From positions 37,335 through 101,334 of the forward strand of contig NZ_JABBWV010000020.1 of assembly GCF_012999535.1 (NCBI RefSeq): DNA of 64,000 bases, given 5' to 3'. The notes under the pieces are model-generated. The model was not told the DNA's origin, did no database searches, and was given only the letters and a program-made list of their open reading frames with translations. Positions 33,050 to 42,215 of this stretch are shown here, in pieces; the first letter of the stretch is position 1, and each line of letters opens with the position of its first letter. This stretch comes from Microbispora sp. H11081. Lineage in GTDB: Bacteria; Actinomycetota; Actinomycetes; Streptosporangiales; Streptosporangiaceae. A program made the position numbers and the translations under genes.

Positions 33050-33447
33050 ACGGGCCGACGGAGATGCCCATCGCCACCAACGGTGACGTCGTACTCGTAC
33101 GTCAGAAGGTCAGAGGCCTCGCGGCGGAGATAGGGCTCTCCCTGGTCGACCAGACGAAGATCGTGACCGCCGCCAGCGAACTGGCGAGGAACGCCCTCGT
33201 GCACGCGGGCGGCGGCAGGGTGCACATCGAGGTCTTGCACGGCGCGCGGCGGCCGGGGCTGCGGCTCGTCTTCAGCGACGAGGGGCCCGGCATCCCCGAT
33301 CTCGAGCAGGCGCTGACCGAGGGCTGGAGCACCGGCGGGGGCCTGGGGCTCGGGCTGAGCGGATCGCGGCGGCTCGTCGACGAGTTCGACCTCGTCTCCG
33401 CTCCCGGCGAGGGCACCCGCGTGACGGTGACGAAGTGGGCCCGGTGA
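33046..33447 (+). CDS. RsbT-like switch kinase
   Basis: 133-residue GHKL ATPase with N-box TAASELARNALVHAGGG near residue 45, G1 box FSDEGPGIPD near 82 and G2 region GGGLGLGLSGSRRLVDEF near 103. These are the hallmarks of RsbT, the serine/threonine kinase that phosphorylates RsbR and RsbS and then activates a downstream phosphatase. GTG start overlaps rsbS. Confidence 0.92.
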   Translation: MNGPTEMPIATNGDVVLVRQKVRGLAAEIGLSLVDQTKIVTAASELARNALVHAGGGRVHIEVLHGARRPGLRLVFSDEGPGIPDLEQALTEGWSTGGGLGLGLSGSRRLVDEFDLVSAPGEGTRVTVTKWAR

Positions 33448-34451
33448 TGCGGGCCATGACGCACCGGCACGAGGACGTGTGGGTCCGCACCGACGACCCG
33501 AGTGTGATCGGCGCGGTGCGCAGGGCGGCCGTCGCGCTGGCCGGGGCCGCCGGGTTCGACCAGAGCCGCACCGGCCAGCTGGCCGTGGCGGTCACCGAGG
33601 CGGTCTCCAACCTGGTCAAGCACGCGGACGAGGGCGCCGTCCTGGTCCGCCCTCATCCGGAGCGGCCTGGCGCGGTCGAACTCGTGGCCGTCGACAGGGG
33701 CCCGGGGATCGCCGACCTCGTGAGCGCGCTGAGAGACGGCTACTCCACCTCGGGCACGCTCGGCATCGGCCTCGGGGCGATCGCCCGCATGGCCACGGGC
33801 TGGGACGTCCACTCCATGCCCGGCAGGGGGACCGTGCTGGCCCTGCACTTCACCCGGGACGGACTGCCCGGCCCCCCGCTGCGGGTGAGCGGGCTGCGCC
33901 GCCCGATCGGCGAGGAGACCGTCTGCGGCGACGCCTTCGCCTTCGCCGACACGGGCGACGCGATCAGCGTGCTCGTGTGCGACGGGCTCGGTCACGGCAG
34001 CCCCGCCGCGCACGCCTCCAGGGAGGCCGTACGCATCTTCGCGGAGGACCCGTACGCTCCGCCGGCCGTCGCTCTCGAACGCCTGCACCGGGGGCTGGGC
34101 CACACCAGGGGAGGTGCGGTCGCGGTGGTGCGGGTCGGCCGCGAGAAGGTCACGTTCGCCGGGCTGGGCAACGTCTCGGGCTGGATCGCCCACGCGGAAG
34201 GGCGCCAGGGGATGATCTCGCTGCCCGGCATCGCCGGGCACGTGGGCAGGCGTCCCCGGCAGTACGAGTACGGGCTGCCGCCGCACGCCACGGTGGTGCT
34301 GCACACCGACGGCCTCACGGAACGCTGGGATCCGGTCTCCTACCCGGGGCTGTTCGCCCACTCCCCGGCGGTGGTGGGCGCGACCCTGCTGCGCGACGCG
34401 GGCAGCCGCAGGGACGACGCCTGCGTCGTGGCCGTGAAACAGGGGCAGTGA
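33447..34451 (+). CDS. Fusion of RsbT/RsbW-like ATPase and RsbX-like PP2C phosphatase
   Basis: 334-residue fusion. Residues ~10-135 are a second GHKL domain (VAVTEAVSNLVKHADEG; VDRGPGIADLV; GTLGIGLGAIARMATG). Residues ~145-334 are an RsbX/SpoIIE-type PP2C phosphatase (VCGDAFAFADTGDAISVLVC, DGLGHG near residue 179, VVLHTDGLTE near 284). RsbX normally dephosphorylates RsbR and RsbS to reset the stressosome. Having kinase-like and phosphatase modules in one chain suggests bifunctional control. It is tightly coupled on both sides. Confidence 0.88.
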   Translation: MRAMTHRHEDVWVRTDDPSVIGAVRRAAVALAGAAGFDQSRTGQLAVAVTEAVSNLVKHADEGAVLVRPHPERPGAVELVAVDRGPGIADLVSALRDGYSTSGTLGIGLGAIARMATGWDVHSMPGRGTVLALHFTRDGLPGPPLRVSGLRRPIGEETVCGDAFAFADTGDAISVLVCDGLGHGSPAAHASREAVRIFAEDPYAPPAVALERLHRGLGHTRGGAVAVVRVGREKVTFAGLGNVSGWIAHAEGRQGMISLPGIAGHVGRRPRQYEYGLPPHATVVLHTDGLTERWDPVSYPGLFAHSPAVVGATLLRDAGSRRDDACVVAVKQGQ

Positions 34452-36199
34452 TGGACAGCGTCCTCGCCCGCGCGGAGATCGGCAGGGAGCAGGACGTCTT
34501 CGCCGTACGGCAACTGGGCCGCCAGATCGCCGAACTCGTGGGACTCGAATCGCAGGACCAGATCCGGGTGGCGACCGCGCTCAGCGAGATCGGCCGTGAG
34601 GCGCTGGCGAACGGAGCGCGGAGCGACGTCGTCTTCGAGCTGACCGAGGACCGCCTGGTGATCACGGTGAGCTACCACGACGCCGGCGTGTGGCCGGGGG
34701 AGGGCCTGAAGCTGGCCGGCCGCATGGTCGACCTGGCCGCGCTCTCCGTCGAGGACCGGTGCGTCACGCTGGTCAAGCGGGTGCCCGGGGGACACAGGGG
34801 CCGGTCGCTCGACGGCATCCGCGCGGAGCTGGCCCGCCGGTCGCCGCCCAGCACGGCGCTGGACGTGCTGCGCGAGCAGAACAGGGAGCTCGCCGCCACC
34901 CTGGAGGAGGTGCTGCGGCTCAACGCGGAGCTGACCGAGACCAACCAGGGCGTGCTGGCGTTGTACAACCAGCTGTCGGCCGAGCTGGAGGAGACCAACC
35001 GCGGCGTCGTGGCGTTGTACGGCGAGCTGGACGAGAAGTCCGCCCAGCTCCGCCGGGCGGCCGAGGCCAGGCAGCGGTTCTGGGCCAGCGTGAGCCACGA
35101 GCTGCGGCTGCCGCTGACCTCGATCATCGGCCTGGTGCGGCTGCTGCTCGGCACGGGCGCGGAACCGCTCAGCGAGGAGCAGGAGCACCAGATCACCCTG
35201 ATCGGCGGTTCGGCGGAGACCCTGCTGGCGCTGGTGGGCGAGCTGCTCGACCTCGCCAAGGCCGAGTCCGGCCGGCTGGACCCGCAGCCGTCGGCGGTGG
35301 ACGTGGTCGCCGTGGCCGAGCGACTGCGCATGACGCTCCAGCCCGCGGGGCGGGCCGAGGTCGAGCTGTCGGTCGACGTGTCGGACGAGGTCGGCGAGTT
35401 GTTCGTCGACGAGGCCATGCTGACCACGATCCTGCGCAACCTGCTCTCGAACGCGTTGAAGTTCACCGAGTATGGGCAGGTCCGCCTGACGGTCGTCCTG
35501 GACTCGGCGAGGGCGGAGGCGGTCTTCACCGTCACCGACACCGGCGTCGGCATCCCGCCCGAGCACCTGGAGCGCGTCTTCGAGGAGTTCTACCAGGTGC
35601 CGGGGCCGTTGCAGCTCAGAGCCAAGGGCAGCGGCCTCGGTCTCTCGTACGCCCGCAGGCTCGCGGAGGCGATCGGCGGCACGCTGGAGCTGGACAGCAG
35701 GCTGGGCGAGGGGACCACGGCCACGCTGCGGGTGCCGCACCGGATGATCGAGCCCGAGGTGGGCCGGGTGCTCGTGATCGACGACGACGAGGGGTTCCGC
35801 GCCGTGGCGCGGCGCATGCTCTTCGGGTTCGCGGCCGCGGTGGACGAGGCCGCCGACGGGGTGGAGGCCCTCGCCGTCATGCGCGAGAGCCCTCCTGACG
35901 TGGTCCTGGTCGACCTGTTCATGCCGCGCCTGGACGGCACGGCGCTGCTGCACGAGATGGCCGAGGACGAGAGCCTGCGAGGCATCCCCGCGGTCGTCGT
36001 GTCCGTGGCCTCCGACCACCCTGCGCCGATCCACCCTGCGCCGATCCACCCTGCGCCGGCCCACCCTGCGCCGGCCCACCCTGCGCCGGCCTGCCCGGTG
36101 CTGCCCAAGCACGGGCTGCGCAGGGATCTGCTGCTCGACGCTGTCCGGGAGGCCGTGCACGACGCGCGGGAGCGCACGCCGGGAGGTGCGGGCTCATGA
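34451..36199 (+). CDS. Hybrid histidine kinase with degenerate RsbT-like N-domain and receiver
   Basis: 582-residue cytoplasmic protein. Residues 1-120 resemble a third RsbT/W-like ATPase whose N-box is altered (ATALSEIGREALANG, with Glu where Asn is expected). A coiled-coil (~140-210) leads to the H-box FWASVSHELRLPLTSIIGL near residue 217, then HATPase boxes (NLLSNALKFTE, DTGVGIPP, GSGLGLSYA). A receiver (~440-570) has VLVDLFMPRLDG and LPKHG. A five-copy 15-bp repeat is inserted in the receiver. No membrane segment. Confidence 0.9.
   Translation: MDSVLARAEIGREQDVFAVRQLGRQIAELVGLESQDQIRVATALSEIGREALANGARSDVVFELTEDRLVITVSYHDAGVWPGEGLKLAGRMVDLAALSVEDRCVTLVKRVPGGHRGRSLDGIRAELARRSPPSTALDVLREQNRELAATLEEVLRLNAELTETNQGVLALYNQLSAELEETNRGVVALYGELDEKSAQLRRAAEARQRFWASVSHELRLPLTSIIGLVRLLLGTGAEPLSEEQEHQITLIGGSAETLLALVGELLDLAKAESGRLDPQPSAVDVVAVAERLRMTLQPAGRAEVELSVDVSDEVGELFVDEAMLTTILRNLLSNALKFTEYGQVRLTVVLDSARAEAVFTVTDTGVGIPPEHLERVFEEFYQVPGPLQLRAKGSGLGLSYARRLAEAIGGTLELDSRLGEGTTATLRVPHRMIEPEVGRVLVIDDDEGFRAVARRMLFGFAAAVDEAADGVEALAVMRESPPDVVLVDLFMPRLDGTALLHEMAEDESLRGIPAVVVSVASDHPAPIHPAPIHPAPAHPAPAHPAPACPVLPKHGLRRDLLLDAVREAVHDARERTPGGAGS
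36016..36090 (+). repeat. 15-bp tandem repeat encoding HPAP(I/A) in a receiver domain
   Basis: Five contiguous copies starting at 36016, 36031, 36046, 36061 and 36076. The first two are CCACCCTGCGCCGAT and the last three CCACCCTGCGCCGGC. They are inserted between the fourth strand (VVVSVAS) and the conserved Lys (LPKHG) of the receiver. Confidence 0.92.
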
Positions 36200-37770
36200 A
36201 TGACGACACGGCGACGGTGCTGGTCGTGGACGACATCCCCACAAAGCGGTACATCCTGGCGAGCTGGTTGCGCCGCGCCGGGCACCGGGTGGTCGAGGCA
36301 GGCGGCGGCGAGGAGGCGCTGGCCGTCGTCGACGCGCTCAGGCCCGACCTCGTCATCCTCGACGTGCGAATGCCCGATCTGGGCGGCATGGAGGTCTGCG
36401 AGAAACTCAAGGCGAATCCGCTGACCGCCTCGATCCCGGTGATCCAGGTCTCCGGCAACGCCATCACCCCGGCCGACCGTGCCGAAGGGCTGGAGCGCGG
36501 AGCGGACGCGTACCTGTCGGAGCCCATCCAGCCCGACGAGTTCACCGCGACGGTCCTGGCGACCCTGCGGTACTACCGCGCGCGGCAGCGGGCCGAGCGG
36601 ATGGCGGCCCGGCTGAGCGAGCTGGCCGAGATCACGCTGGCGATGAACGAGGCGGAGGACTTCGAGCGGCTGCTTACGGTGGCCGCCGAGGGCTGCTCCC
36701 GGCTGCTTGAGCGTTACTCGCGGGTGCTGGCGGTCCCACCGGACGGGCGGTTGCGCAGGTTCGCGGCCCGGCCGGGCGAGCCGGCGGCGCCCAGGCCGGT
36801 GCACCCCGACACGCTGGAGCGGCTGTGCGCCTTCTCCATCGGCGAGGCCGCCGGCGTGCGCGTGTTCGAGGTGGACAGCGAGGCCTGGGCCCGCGTCGTC
36901 CCCGACAGCGACGTGCTCGCACGCGTGTCGGGCGTGCTGTGCCGTACGAAGACGGGCCGCTCGCCGGTGTACGTAGGGGTGGAGACGGGGGCGCGGCTCG
37001 ACGGCGAGGAGCTGAGCCTGCTGCGGCAGCTCGGCCAGGCGCTGGCGCTGGCGGTCGACGCGGCCCGCGCGTACGCCGAGGAGCACATGATCTCGCTCAC
37101 GCTGCAGCGGAGCCTGCTGCCCGACGCGATCCCCCGGACTCCCGGCCTGCTGGTCAGCGTCCGCTACCGGCCCTCGGTGGACAACGTGGAGGTGGGCGGC
37201 GACTTCTACGAGGTGCTGCCTCTGGGCGACCGCGTGCTTGTCGCACTGGGCGACGTGCAGGGCCATTCGCTGCACGCCGCCACCGTGATGGCGGAGCTCC
37301 GCTACGCGCTGCGGGCCTCGGTGATCGACTCCGTCGACCCGGCCCGGTCGATGGCCCTGCTCAACGCGGTCCTGCTGCGCTATCACCCCGGCATGACGGC
37401 GACCGTCTGCCTGATGCTGATCGACCCGGCGACGGGGGAGAGCGAGATCGTCAATGCCGGGCACATCCCGCCGCTGCTCGCCGGGACGGGAGCGGCGTAC
37501 CACAGGTTCGGCGACCTGCTGCTCGGTGTCGTGAACGAGCGGTACCGGGTGGACCGGGTCAGGCTGCCGGAGAACGCGACCGTTCTGCTGTTCACCGACG
37601 GGCTGATCGAGGACCGCGACAAACTGCTGGACGAGAGCCTGGAGGTCGCCAGGAAGGAGGCCGAGGACGTCGGCGACGACCTGGACGTCTTCTGCGACCG
37701 GCTGATCGCCACCTTCGGCGCCCGCGAGGACGACGTGGCGCTGGTCGCCCTCCGCCGCGTGCCGGTGTGA
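36196..37770 (+). CDS. Receiver-GAF-PP2C (SpoIIE-type) phosphatase
   Basis: 524-residue response regulator phosphatase. The receiver (1-125) has VLVVDDIP, the phospho-Asp in VILDVRMPDLGG near residue 56 and a Glu-Pro in the Lys region (YLSEPIQP), where the conserved Lys appears replaced by Glu. A GAF-like region follows (~140-290), and the PP2C domain (~320-524) has VGGDFYEVLPLGDRVLVALG and LLFTDGLIEDRD. It would be the output phosphatase, acting on an anti-sigma antagonist. It overlaps the hybrid kinase gene. Confidence 0.9.
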   Translation: MNDDTATVLVVDDIPTKRYILASWLRRAGHRVVEAGGGEEALAVVDALRPDLVILDVRMPDLGGMEVCEKLKANPLTASIPVIQVSGNAITPADRAEGLERGADAYLSEPIQPDEFTATVLATLRYYRARQRAERMAARLSELAEITLAMNEAEDFERLLTVAAEGCSRLLERYSRVLAVPPDGRLRRFAARPGEPAAPRPVHPDTLERLCAFSIGEAAGVRVFEVDSEAWARVVPDSDVLARVSGVLCRTKTGRSPVYVGVETGARLDGEELSLLRQLGQALALAVDAARAYAEEHMISLTLQRSLLPDAIPRTPGLLVSVRYRPSVDNVEVGGDFYEVLPLGDRVLVALGDVQGHSLHAATVMAELRYALRASVIDSVDPARSMALLNAVLLRYHPGMTATVCLMLIDPATGESEIVNAGHIPPLLAGTGAAYHRFGDLLLGVVNERYRVDRVRLPENATVLLFTDGLIEDRDKLLDESLEVARKEAEDVGDDLDVFCDRLIATFGAREDDVALVALRRVPV

Positions 37771-37835
37771 CGGTTGTCCACAGGGGACCCGGCCGTCGCC
37801 GCGGGGGACGCGGGGGACCGAATAGCCTTGGACGC

Positions 37836-38921
37836 ATGCGGAGCCCATTGCTTGACACACACGGCGCGGTCGCCGCGCAGGCGCCGGACGAGACGGTCGC
37901 GGCCCACTACGGTGATCCCTACGCCGAGCAGCGGGCGCTGGCCGGCGGGCGCGCGCTGGTCGACCGGAGCAACCGCGAGGTCGTGCGGATCAGCGGACCC
38001 GACCGGCTGAGCTGGCTCAACAACCTCAGCTCGCAGAAGCTCGACACGCTCCAGCCGGGTGTGCCCACCCAGACGCTGCTGCTCGACCCGCAGGGCCGCG
38101 TCGAGCACCATCTCACGCTGATGGACGACGGCGAGGCCGTGTGGGCGCACGTGGAGCCCGGCGCGTCCGCCGAGCTGGTGGCCTTCCTGGAGAAGATGCG
38201 GTTCATGCTGCGGGTCGAGGTCGCCGACGTCACCTCGGACTACGCGGTGGTCTCCGTCGCCCCGCCGGATCCGGCAGAGAGCCTCGCGCCGGCAGAGAGC
38301 CCTGAGACGCCCGGTGTGACCGTGGAGGGGGCCGTCGCGCTCGGCGGCGACCTGCTCGTGCCGCGCGAGCGGCTGGGCGGCCTGCCGGACGAGCTGGGCC
38401 TGCGGCCCGCCGGTCTGTGGGCCTACGAGGCGCTGCGCATCGCCGCGCACGTGCCCCGGCTCGGGTTCGAGACCGACCACAAGACGATCCCCCACGAGGT
38501 CGGGTGGATCGGGGCGGCCGTCCATCTGGGCAAGGGCTGCTACCGAGGGCAGGAGACGGTCGCGCGGGTCCACAATCTCGGTCATCCGCCCCGCCGCCTG
38601 GTCTTCCTGCATCTCGACGGCAGCGTGGACGAGCTGCCCCCGCACGGCGCACCGGTGACCCTCGGCGTCGGCACGCCGGTCGAGGCCGAGCCGGAGGCCG
38701 CGGTAGAGGGCTCCGCCGAGCCCGGCCAGATCGGCTTCGTGGGCTCGTCGGCCCGCCATCACGAGCTGGGCCCGATCGCCCTGGCGGTCGTGAAGCGTAC
38801 GGTCCCGGTGGACATCGACCTGCTGGCCGGCGGCGTCGCCGCGAGCCAGGAGGTCGTCGTCCCGCCGGACGCCGGGCGGAACGTGAAGATCGACCCTGCC
38901 CTCCGCCGGCGCATCCGGTAG
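37836..38921 (+). CDS. ygfZ: YgfZ/GcvT-domain folate-binding protein
   Basis: 361-residue protein of the YgfZ (IBA57-like) family that helps assemble or repair Fe-S enzymes using folate. The signature GKGCYRGQETVARVHN is near residue 231. The N-terminal VVRISGPDRLSWLNNLSSQK is the GcvT-like folate domain. A longer ORF from 36825 is a frame extension; the ATG at 37836 fits the family length. Confidence 0.92.
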   Translation: MRSPLLDTHGAVAAQAPDETVAAHYGDPYAEQRALAGGRALVDRSNREVVRISGPDRLSWLNNLSSQKLDTLQPGVPTQTLLLDPQGRVEHHLTLMDDGEAVWAHVEPGASAELVAFLEKMRFMLRVEVADVTSDYAVVSVAPPDPAESLAPAESPETPGVTVEGAVALGGDLLVPRERLGGLPDELGLRPAGLWAYEALRIAAHVPRLGFETDHKTIPHEVGWIGAAVHLGKGCYRGQETVARVHNLGHPPRRLVFLHLDGSVDELPPHGAPVTLGVGTPVEAEPEAAVEGSAEPGQIGFVGSSARHHELGPIALAVVKRTVPVDIDLLAGGVAASQEVVVPPDAGRNVKIDPALRRRIR

Positions 38922-38928
38922 CTCCCGT

Positions 38929-39064
38929 CTACGGGGACGCGACCCGGCGGCGGGCCCACCACCGCCGGGTGCAGAGCGCGGCGAGCACGGCGCCCGCCGC
39001 GTTCAGGATCACGTCGTCCACGGAGCTCACCCGGCCGAGCCGCAGGCCGAACTCGGCCCGGCGG
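38929..39064 (-). pseudogene. VanZ-like C-terminal fragment
   Basis: Just downstream of dtd the minus strand reads RAEFGLRLGRVSSVDDVILN followed by AAGAVLAALCTRRWW and a stop at 38929. The (R)-x-x-DxDDVxLN-x-x-G pattern is the C-terminal signature of VanZ-family membrane proteins. The rest of the gene is absent, replaced by dtd on its upstream side. A decayed fragment, no function expected. Confidence 0.5.
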
Positions 39065-39490
39065 TCAGACGTCCAGGACGAGGGTGATCGGGCCGTCGTT
39101 GGTGAGGGTGACCTTCATGTCCGCGCCGAAGACGCCGGTCTCCACCCGCGCGCCGAGCGCCCGCAGTTCGGCGACGACGGCGTCCACCATGGGCTCGGCC
39201 ACCGGGCCGGGGGCGGCGGCCTGCCAGGTGGGCCTGCGGCCCCTGCGGGCGTCGCCGTACAACGTGAACTGGCTGATCACCAGCAGCGGCGCGCCGATGT
39301 CGGAGCACGACTTCTCGCCGTGCAGGATCCGCAGCCCCCACAGCTTGGCGGCGAGCCTGGCCGCCTCGGCGCGCCCGTCGGTGTGGGTGACGCCCACGAG
39401 CACGAGCAGGCCGGGCTCGTCGATGGCGCCGACGATCTGACCATCCACCACAACGGACGCGGAGCTGACCCGCTGAACGACCGCACGCAT
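39065..39490 (-). CDS. dtd: D-aminoacyl-tRNA deacylase
   Basis: 141-residue DTD enzyme that hydrolyses D-aminoacyl-tRNAs (and Gly-tRNA-Ala). It begins [17 protein letters not shown], and the active-site segments [15 protein letters not shown] (near residue 73) and [12 protein letters not shown] at the end (GP motif) are present. The ATG at 39490 gives the standard family length. Divergent from the asparaginase gene. Confidence 0.96.
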   Translation of the reverse strand: MRAVVQRVSSASVVVDGQIVGAIDEPGLLVLVGVTHTDGRAEAARLAAKLWGLRILHGEKSCSDIGAPLLVISQFTLYGDARRGRRPTWQAAAPGPVAEPMVDAVVAELRALGARVETGVFGADMKVTLTNDGPITLVLDV

Positions 39491-39535
39491 GGCCCCGAAT
39501 TCTGCCACGTCCAGGGCCTCCATAGACTGCCCGCT

Positions 39536-40477
39536 ATGTCGGAGATGGTCGTCGAGGTGGTCCGGTCGGGGTTCGTCGAGTCGGTGCATCGCGCACGCGT
39601 GCACGTGATCGGGACGGACGGCGCACCCGTCCTGGTGTGCGGGGACACCTCCAGCCTGGCGTCGCCGCGCTCGGCCGTGAAGCCCCTGCAGGCGCTCGCG
39701 ATGGTACGCGCGGGCCTGCCGCTGGACGGCGAACTGCTCGCGCTCGCCGCCGCGAGCCACAGCGGCGAGCCGTTCCACATCGACGGCGTACGGAAGATCC
39801 TCGCGGGCGTGGGCCTGGACGAGACGTTCCTGTGCTGCCCGGAGGACCTGCCGCTCGACGAGCAGGAGCGCCGCCGGATCCTGCGGGAGCACGGCGACGC
39901 CGGCAGGATCCTCATGAACTGCTCGGGCAAGCACGCGGCGATGCTCGCCACCTGCGAGGTCAACGGCTGGCCGCTCGACGACTACCGCCATCCCGGCCAT
40001 CCGCTGCAGCGGGCCATCCGCGCGACGGTGGAGGAGCTCACCGGGGAGCGGGTCGCGGCGACCGGCGTCGACGGCTGCGGCGCGCCGCTGTTCTTCGTCT
40101 CGCTCGCGGGGGTGGCGCGGGCCTTCCGCGCTCTCACGCTTGCCCCGGCCGGCACCCCGGAGCGGCGCGTCGCCGACGCGATGCGCGCGCACCCGGAGTG
40201 GACGAGCGGCACGACCCGGGCCGAGAACCTGCTGATGCGGGCCGTCCCCGGGCTGCTGGTGAAGTCGGGCGCGGAGGCGTTCGACGCCTTCGCCGACGCG
40301 GAGGGCCGCGCCGGCGCCGTGAAGATCGTGGACGGCGGCGGCAGGGCCAGGGTGCCGGTCACCGTCGCCGCGCTGCGTGCCGCCGGGATCGACGCCCCTG
40401 AGCTGGCCGGGCTCGCGACCGCCCCGCTGTTCGGCGGCGGGGCGCCGGTCGGCGAGGTGCGGGTCCGCCCGGCCTGA
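39536..40477 (+). CDS. Asparaginase (Rhizobium-type, L-asparaginase II family)
   Basis: 313-residue member of the thermolabile asparaginase (Rhizobium etli AnsA-like) family, unrelated to E. coli asparaginases. Conserved landmarks are [16 protein letters not shown] near the start, [13 protein letters not shown] near residue 77, [15 protein letters not shown] near 125 and [10 protein letters not shown] near 179. It hydrolyses asparagine to aspartate and ammonia. The ATG at 39536 faces dtd across 45 bp. Confidence 0.93.
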   Translation: MSEMVVEVVRSGFVESVHRARVHVIGTDGAPVLVCGDTSSLASPRSAVKPLQALAMVRAGLPLDGELLALAAASHSGEPFHIDGVRKILAGVGLDETFLCCPEDLPLDEQERRRILREHGDAGRILMNCSGKHAAMLATCEVNGWPLDDYRHPGHPLQRAIRATVEELTGERVAATGVDGCGAPLFFVSLAGVARAFRALTLAPAGTPERRVADAMRAHPEWTSGTTRAENLLMRAVPGLLVKSGAEAFDAFADAEGRAGAVKIVDGGGRARVPVTVAALRAAGIDAPELAGLATAPLFGGGAPVGEVRVRPA

Positions 40478-40500
40478 CGGCTACCCGGGGACCGACCCGC

Positions 40501-42105
40501 CTACAGGGAGCGGAACTGGCGGGAGGTCGAGATCGCCCCTGAGGTGCTCATGACGAACGTGCGCATCGAGTCCGCGAACCTGGACAGGTCCCACTCGGCC
40601 GGGCCCTGGTACCAGTACAGGTGGTCGGTCTGCCGTCCGTCGCCGTTGAACGAGCTGACCACCCGCGCCCAGCGGTCCACGTTGTCGAAGATCACCGCGT
40701 ACGGCAGGTAGCGGGAGAAGAGTTCGACGCGCTGGCCCGGGGGGACGTCGTCGACGTTCGCCCTGGCGAGGTACTCCCGGAAGCCGAGCGTGTGCGCCAG
40801 GGCCGCGGCGCCCTTCGCCGTCTTGGCCGGCATGTACTGGGCGCCGGAGGCCAGGGCGGCCCCCGCGATGATCAGGGCGAGTCCCAGCAGGCCGTACGTC
40901 GTGAACCAGGCGAGCAGCACGGTGGCGACCACTCCGAGCGCGACTACGGTCAGGCCGATGGTCGTCCAGCGGGACCGGGTGGAGTCGGGCCGCCGCGCGA
41001 ACCAGCCCTGCGCCACGACGTCCTGGTACAACGCGTCGCGCACCGACGCCAGGCGGGCGGCGAACGACCCGTGCAGTTCGGACAGCAGCACCCGGTCGCG
41101 GCCGTCGAAGATGGCGTCGTAGAGGGCGCGCTCGTAGGGCAGCAACTCGCCGATCGGGGCGCCGGGCAGCTTGACCAGGCACCAGTCGGGGGTGTCGTAG
41201 GTGTGCCGCGGCCGCTCGTCGATCCGCAGGAAGTTGCGGACGGCGAGGTCCACGATGGTCGCGGTCACGTCCACCACGTCGGCCTGCTCGTCGAACAGCG
41301 TGCCGATCTGCCCGGGGCGCACGCCGTCCGGCGGGCTGAAGTGCCCGTCGCGGAGACCGCTGAGCGGGGCGGACTCGCTGCCGACCACACGGGCGTCGCG
41401 GCCGCGCGTCCAGTACAGCAGCCCCACGCCGCCGAGCAGCAGCACCAGCAGGGCCGCCAGAGAGCCGCCGGTCACCGCGTTCAGCGTGAAGGCGGTGGAC
41501 AGTTCGAACCTGCGCTCCAGGATCGGGCCGGCTCCCGTCGCGCCCTTGGGGTAGCCGACGAGGACCGTCAGGGTCTCGCCCTCCGCGAGGTTCTGCTGCT
41601 CGAAGGTGGCGCTGGCGCCGGTCTCCTCGATCGTGGCGCCGGTGCAGCCGATGGCGGAGCTGAGGTCACCGGCGAAGCACGACAGGTTCTGCACCCGGCC
41701 GGGCCCCGTCACGGTGACGACGGCCTCCCCCACGGGACCGGACACCGCGAACCAGCGCAGTTCCTCGCCCGACGCCGTGGGCGTCACGGCACCGGTCACG
41801 TCGTACTCGACGGTGCCCTTGAACGTCAGGGTCTCCCCGTCGTACGAGCCGCCCTTGACGTTCGAGATGCGGTAGACGCGGTCGTGGCCGTCGTCGTGGC
41901 GGGTCCGGACGGGAGGCGTGCGCCGCACCGTCTCGCTCGCGGGAGTGATCGTCTCCTTCACGTGGAGCACCCCGTTCTCGCGGAGCTCCATCGTCACCTC
42001 GGTCCTGGCAGGTGCGGAGGCTCCCGATGTCACGGCGTGCGCGGGGGAGGCGGCGAGGACGGCGAGCAGTGCCGCGAGTCCGAGCCGGCGCGCGAGATCC
42101 ACCAT
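40501..42105 (-). CDS. DUF2207 membrane protein
   Basis: 534-residue protein: a signal peptide (LGLAALLAVLAASPAHA), a ~180-residue extracytoplasmic beta domain typical of DUF2207 (RENGVLHVKETITP; DRVYRISNVKGG), a membrane helix (SLAALLVLLLGGVGLLYW) near residue 225, a cytoplasmic region and a second membrane pair near 380-425 (TIGLTVVALGVVATVLLAWF). The C-terminal part carries LGFREYLARA and LPYAVIFD, conserved in the family. Function unknown. It ends convergent with the asparaginase gene. Confidence 0.88.
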   Translation of the reverse strand: MVDLARRLGLAALLAVLAASPAHAVTSGASAPARTEVTMELRENGVLHVKETITPASETVRRTPPVRTRHDDGHDRVYRISNVKGGSYDGETLTFKGTVEYDVTGAVTPTASGEELRWFAVSGPVGEAVVTVTGPGRVQNLSCFAGDLSSAIGCTGATIEETGASATFEQQNLAEGETLTVLVGYPKGATGAGPILERRFELSTAFTLNAVTGGSLAALLVLLLGGVGLLYWTRGRDARVVGSESAPLSGLRDGHFSPPDGVRPGQIGTLFDEQADVVDVTATIVDLAVRNFLRIDERPRHTYDTPDWCLVKLPGAPIGELLPYERALYDAIFDGRDRVLLSELHGSFAARLASVRDALYQDVVAQGWFARRPDSTRSRWTTIGLTVVALGVVATVLLAWFTTYGLLGLALIIAGAALASGAQYMPAKTAKGAAALAHTLGFREYLARANVDDVPPGQRVELFSRYLPYAVIFDNVDRWARVVSSFNGDGRQTDHLYWYQGPAEWDLSRFADSMRTFVMSTSGAISTSRQFRSL

Positions 42106-42215
42106 GAGCCACAACCCTAGCGGTCCCCTTGATCCCAGGGTGATCGCATTTGGACCTCCGGACCGGTCAGGAATCGAGAAGCGCGGCGGCCACCGCCGTC
42201 CGTAGCGTCGTACGC

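Noticed and set aside
36016..36090. Tandem repeat as a possible CRISPR array
   Set aside because: Units are contiguous, without spacers, in frame inside a gene. No CRISPR array or cas gene was seen anywhere in the window.
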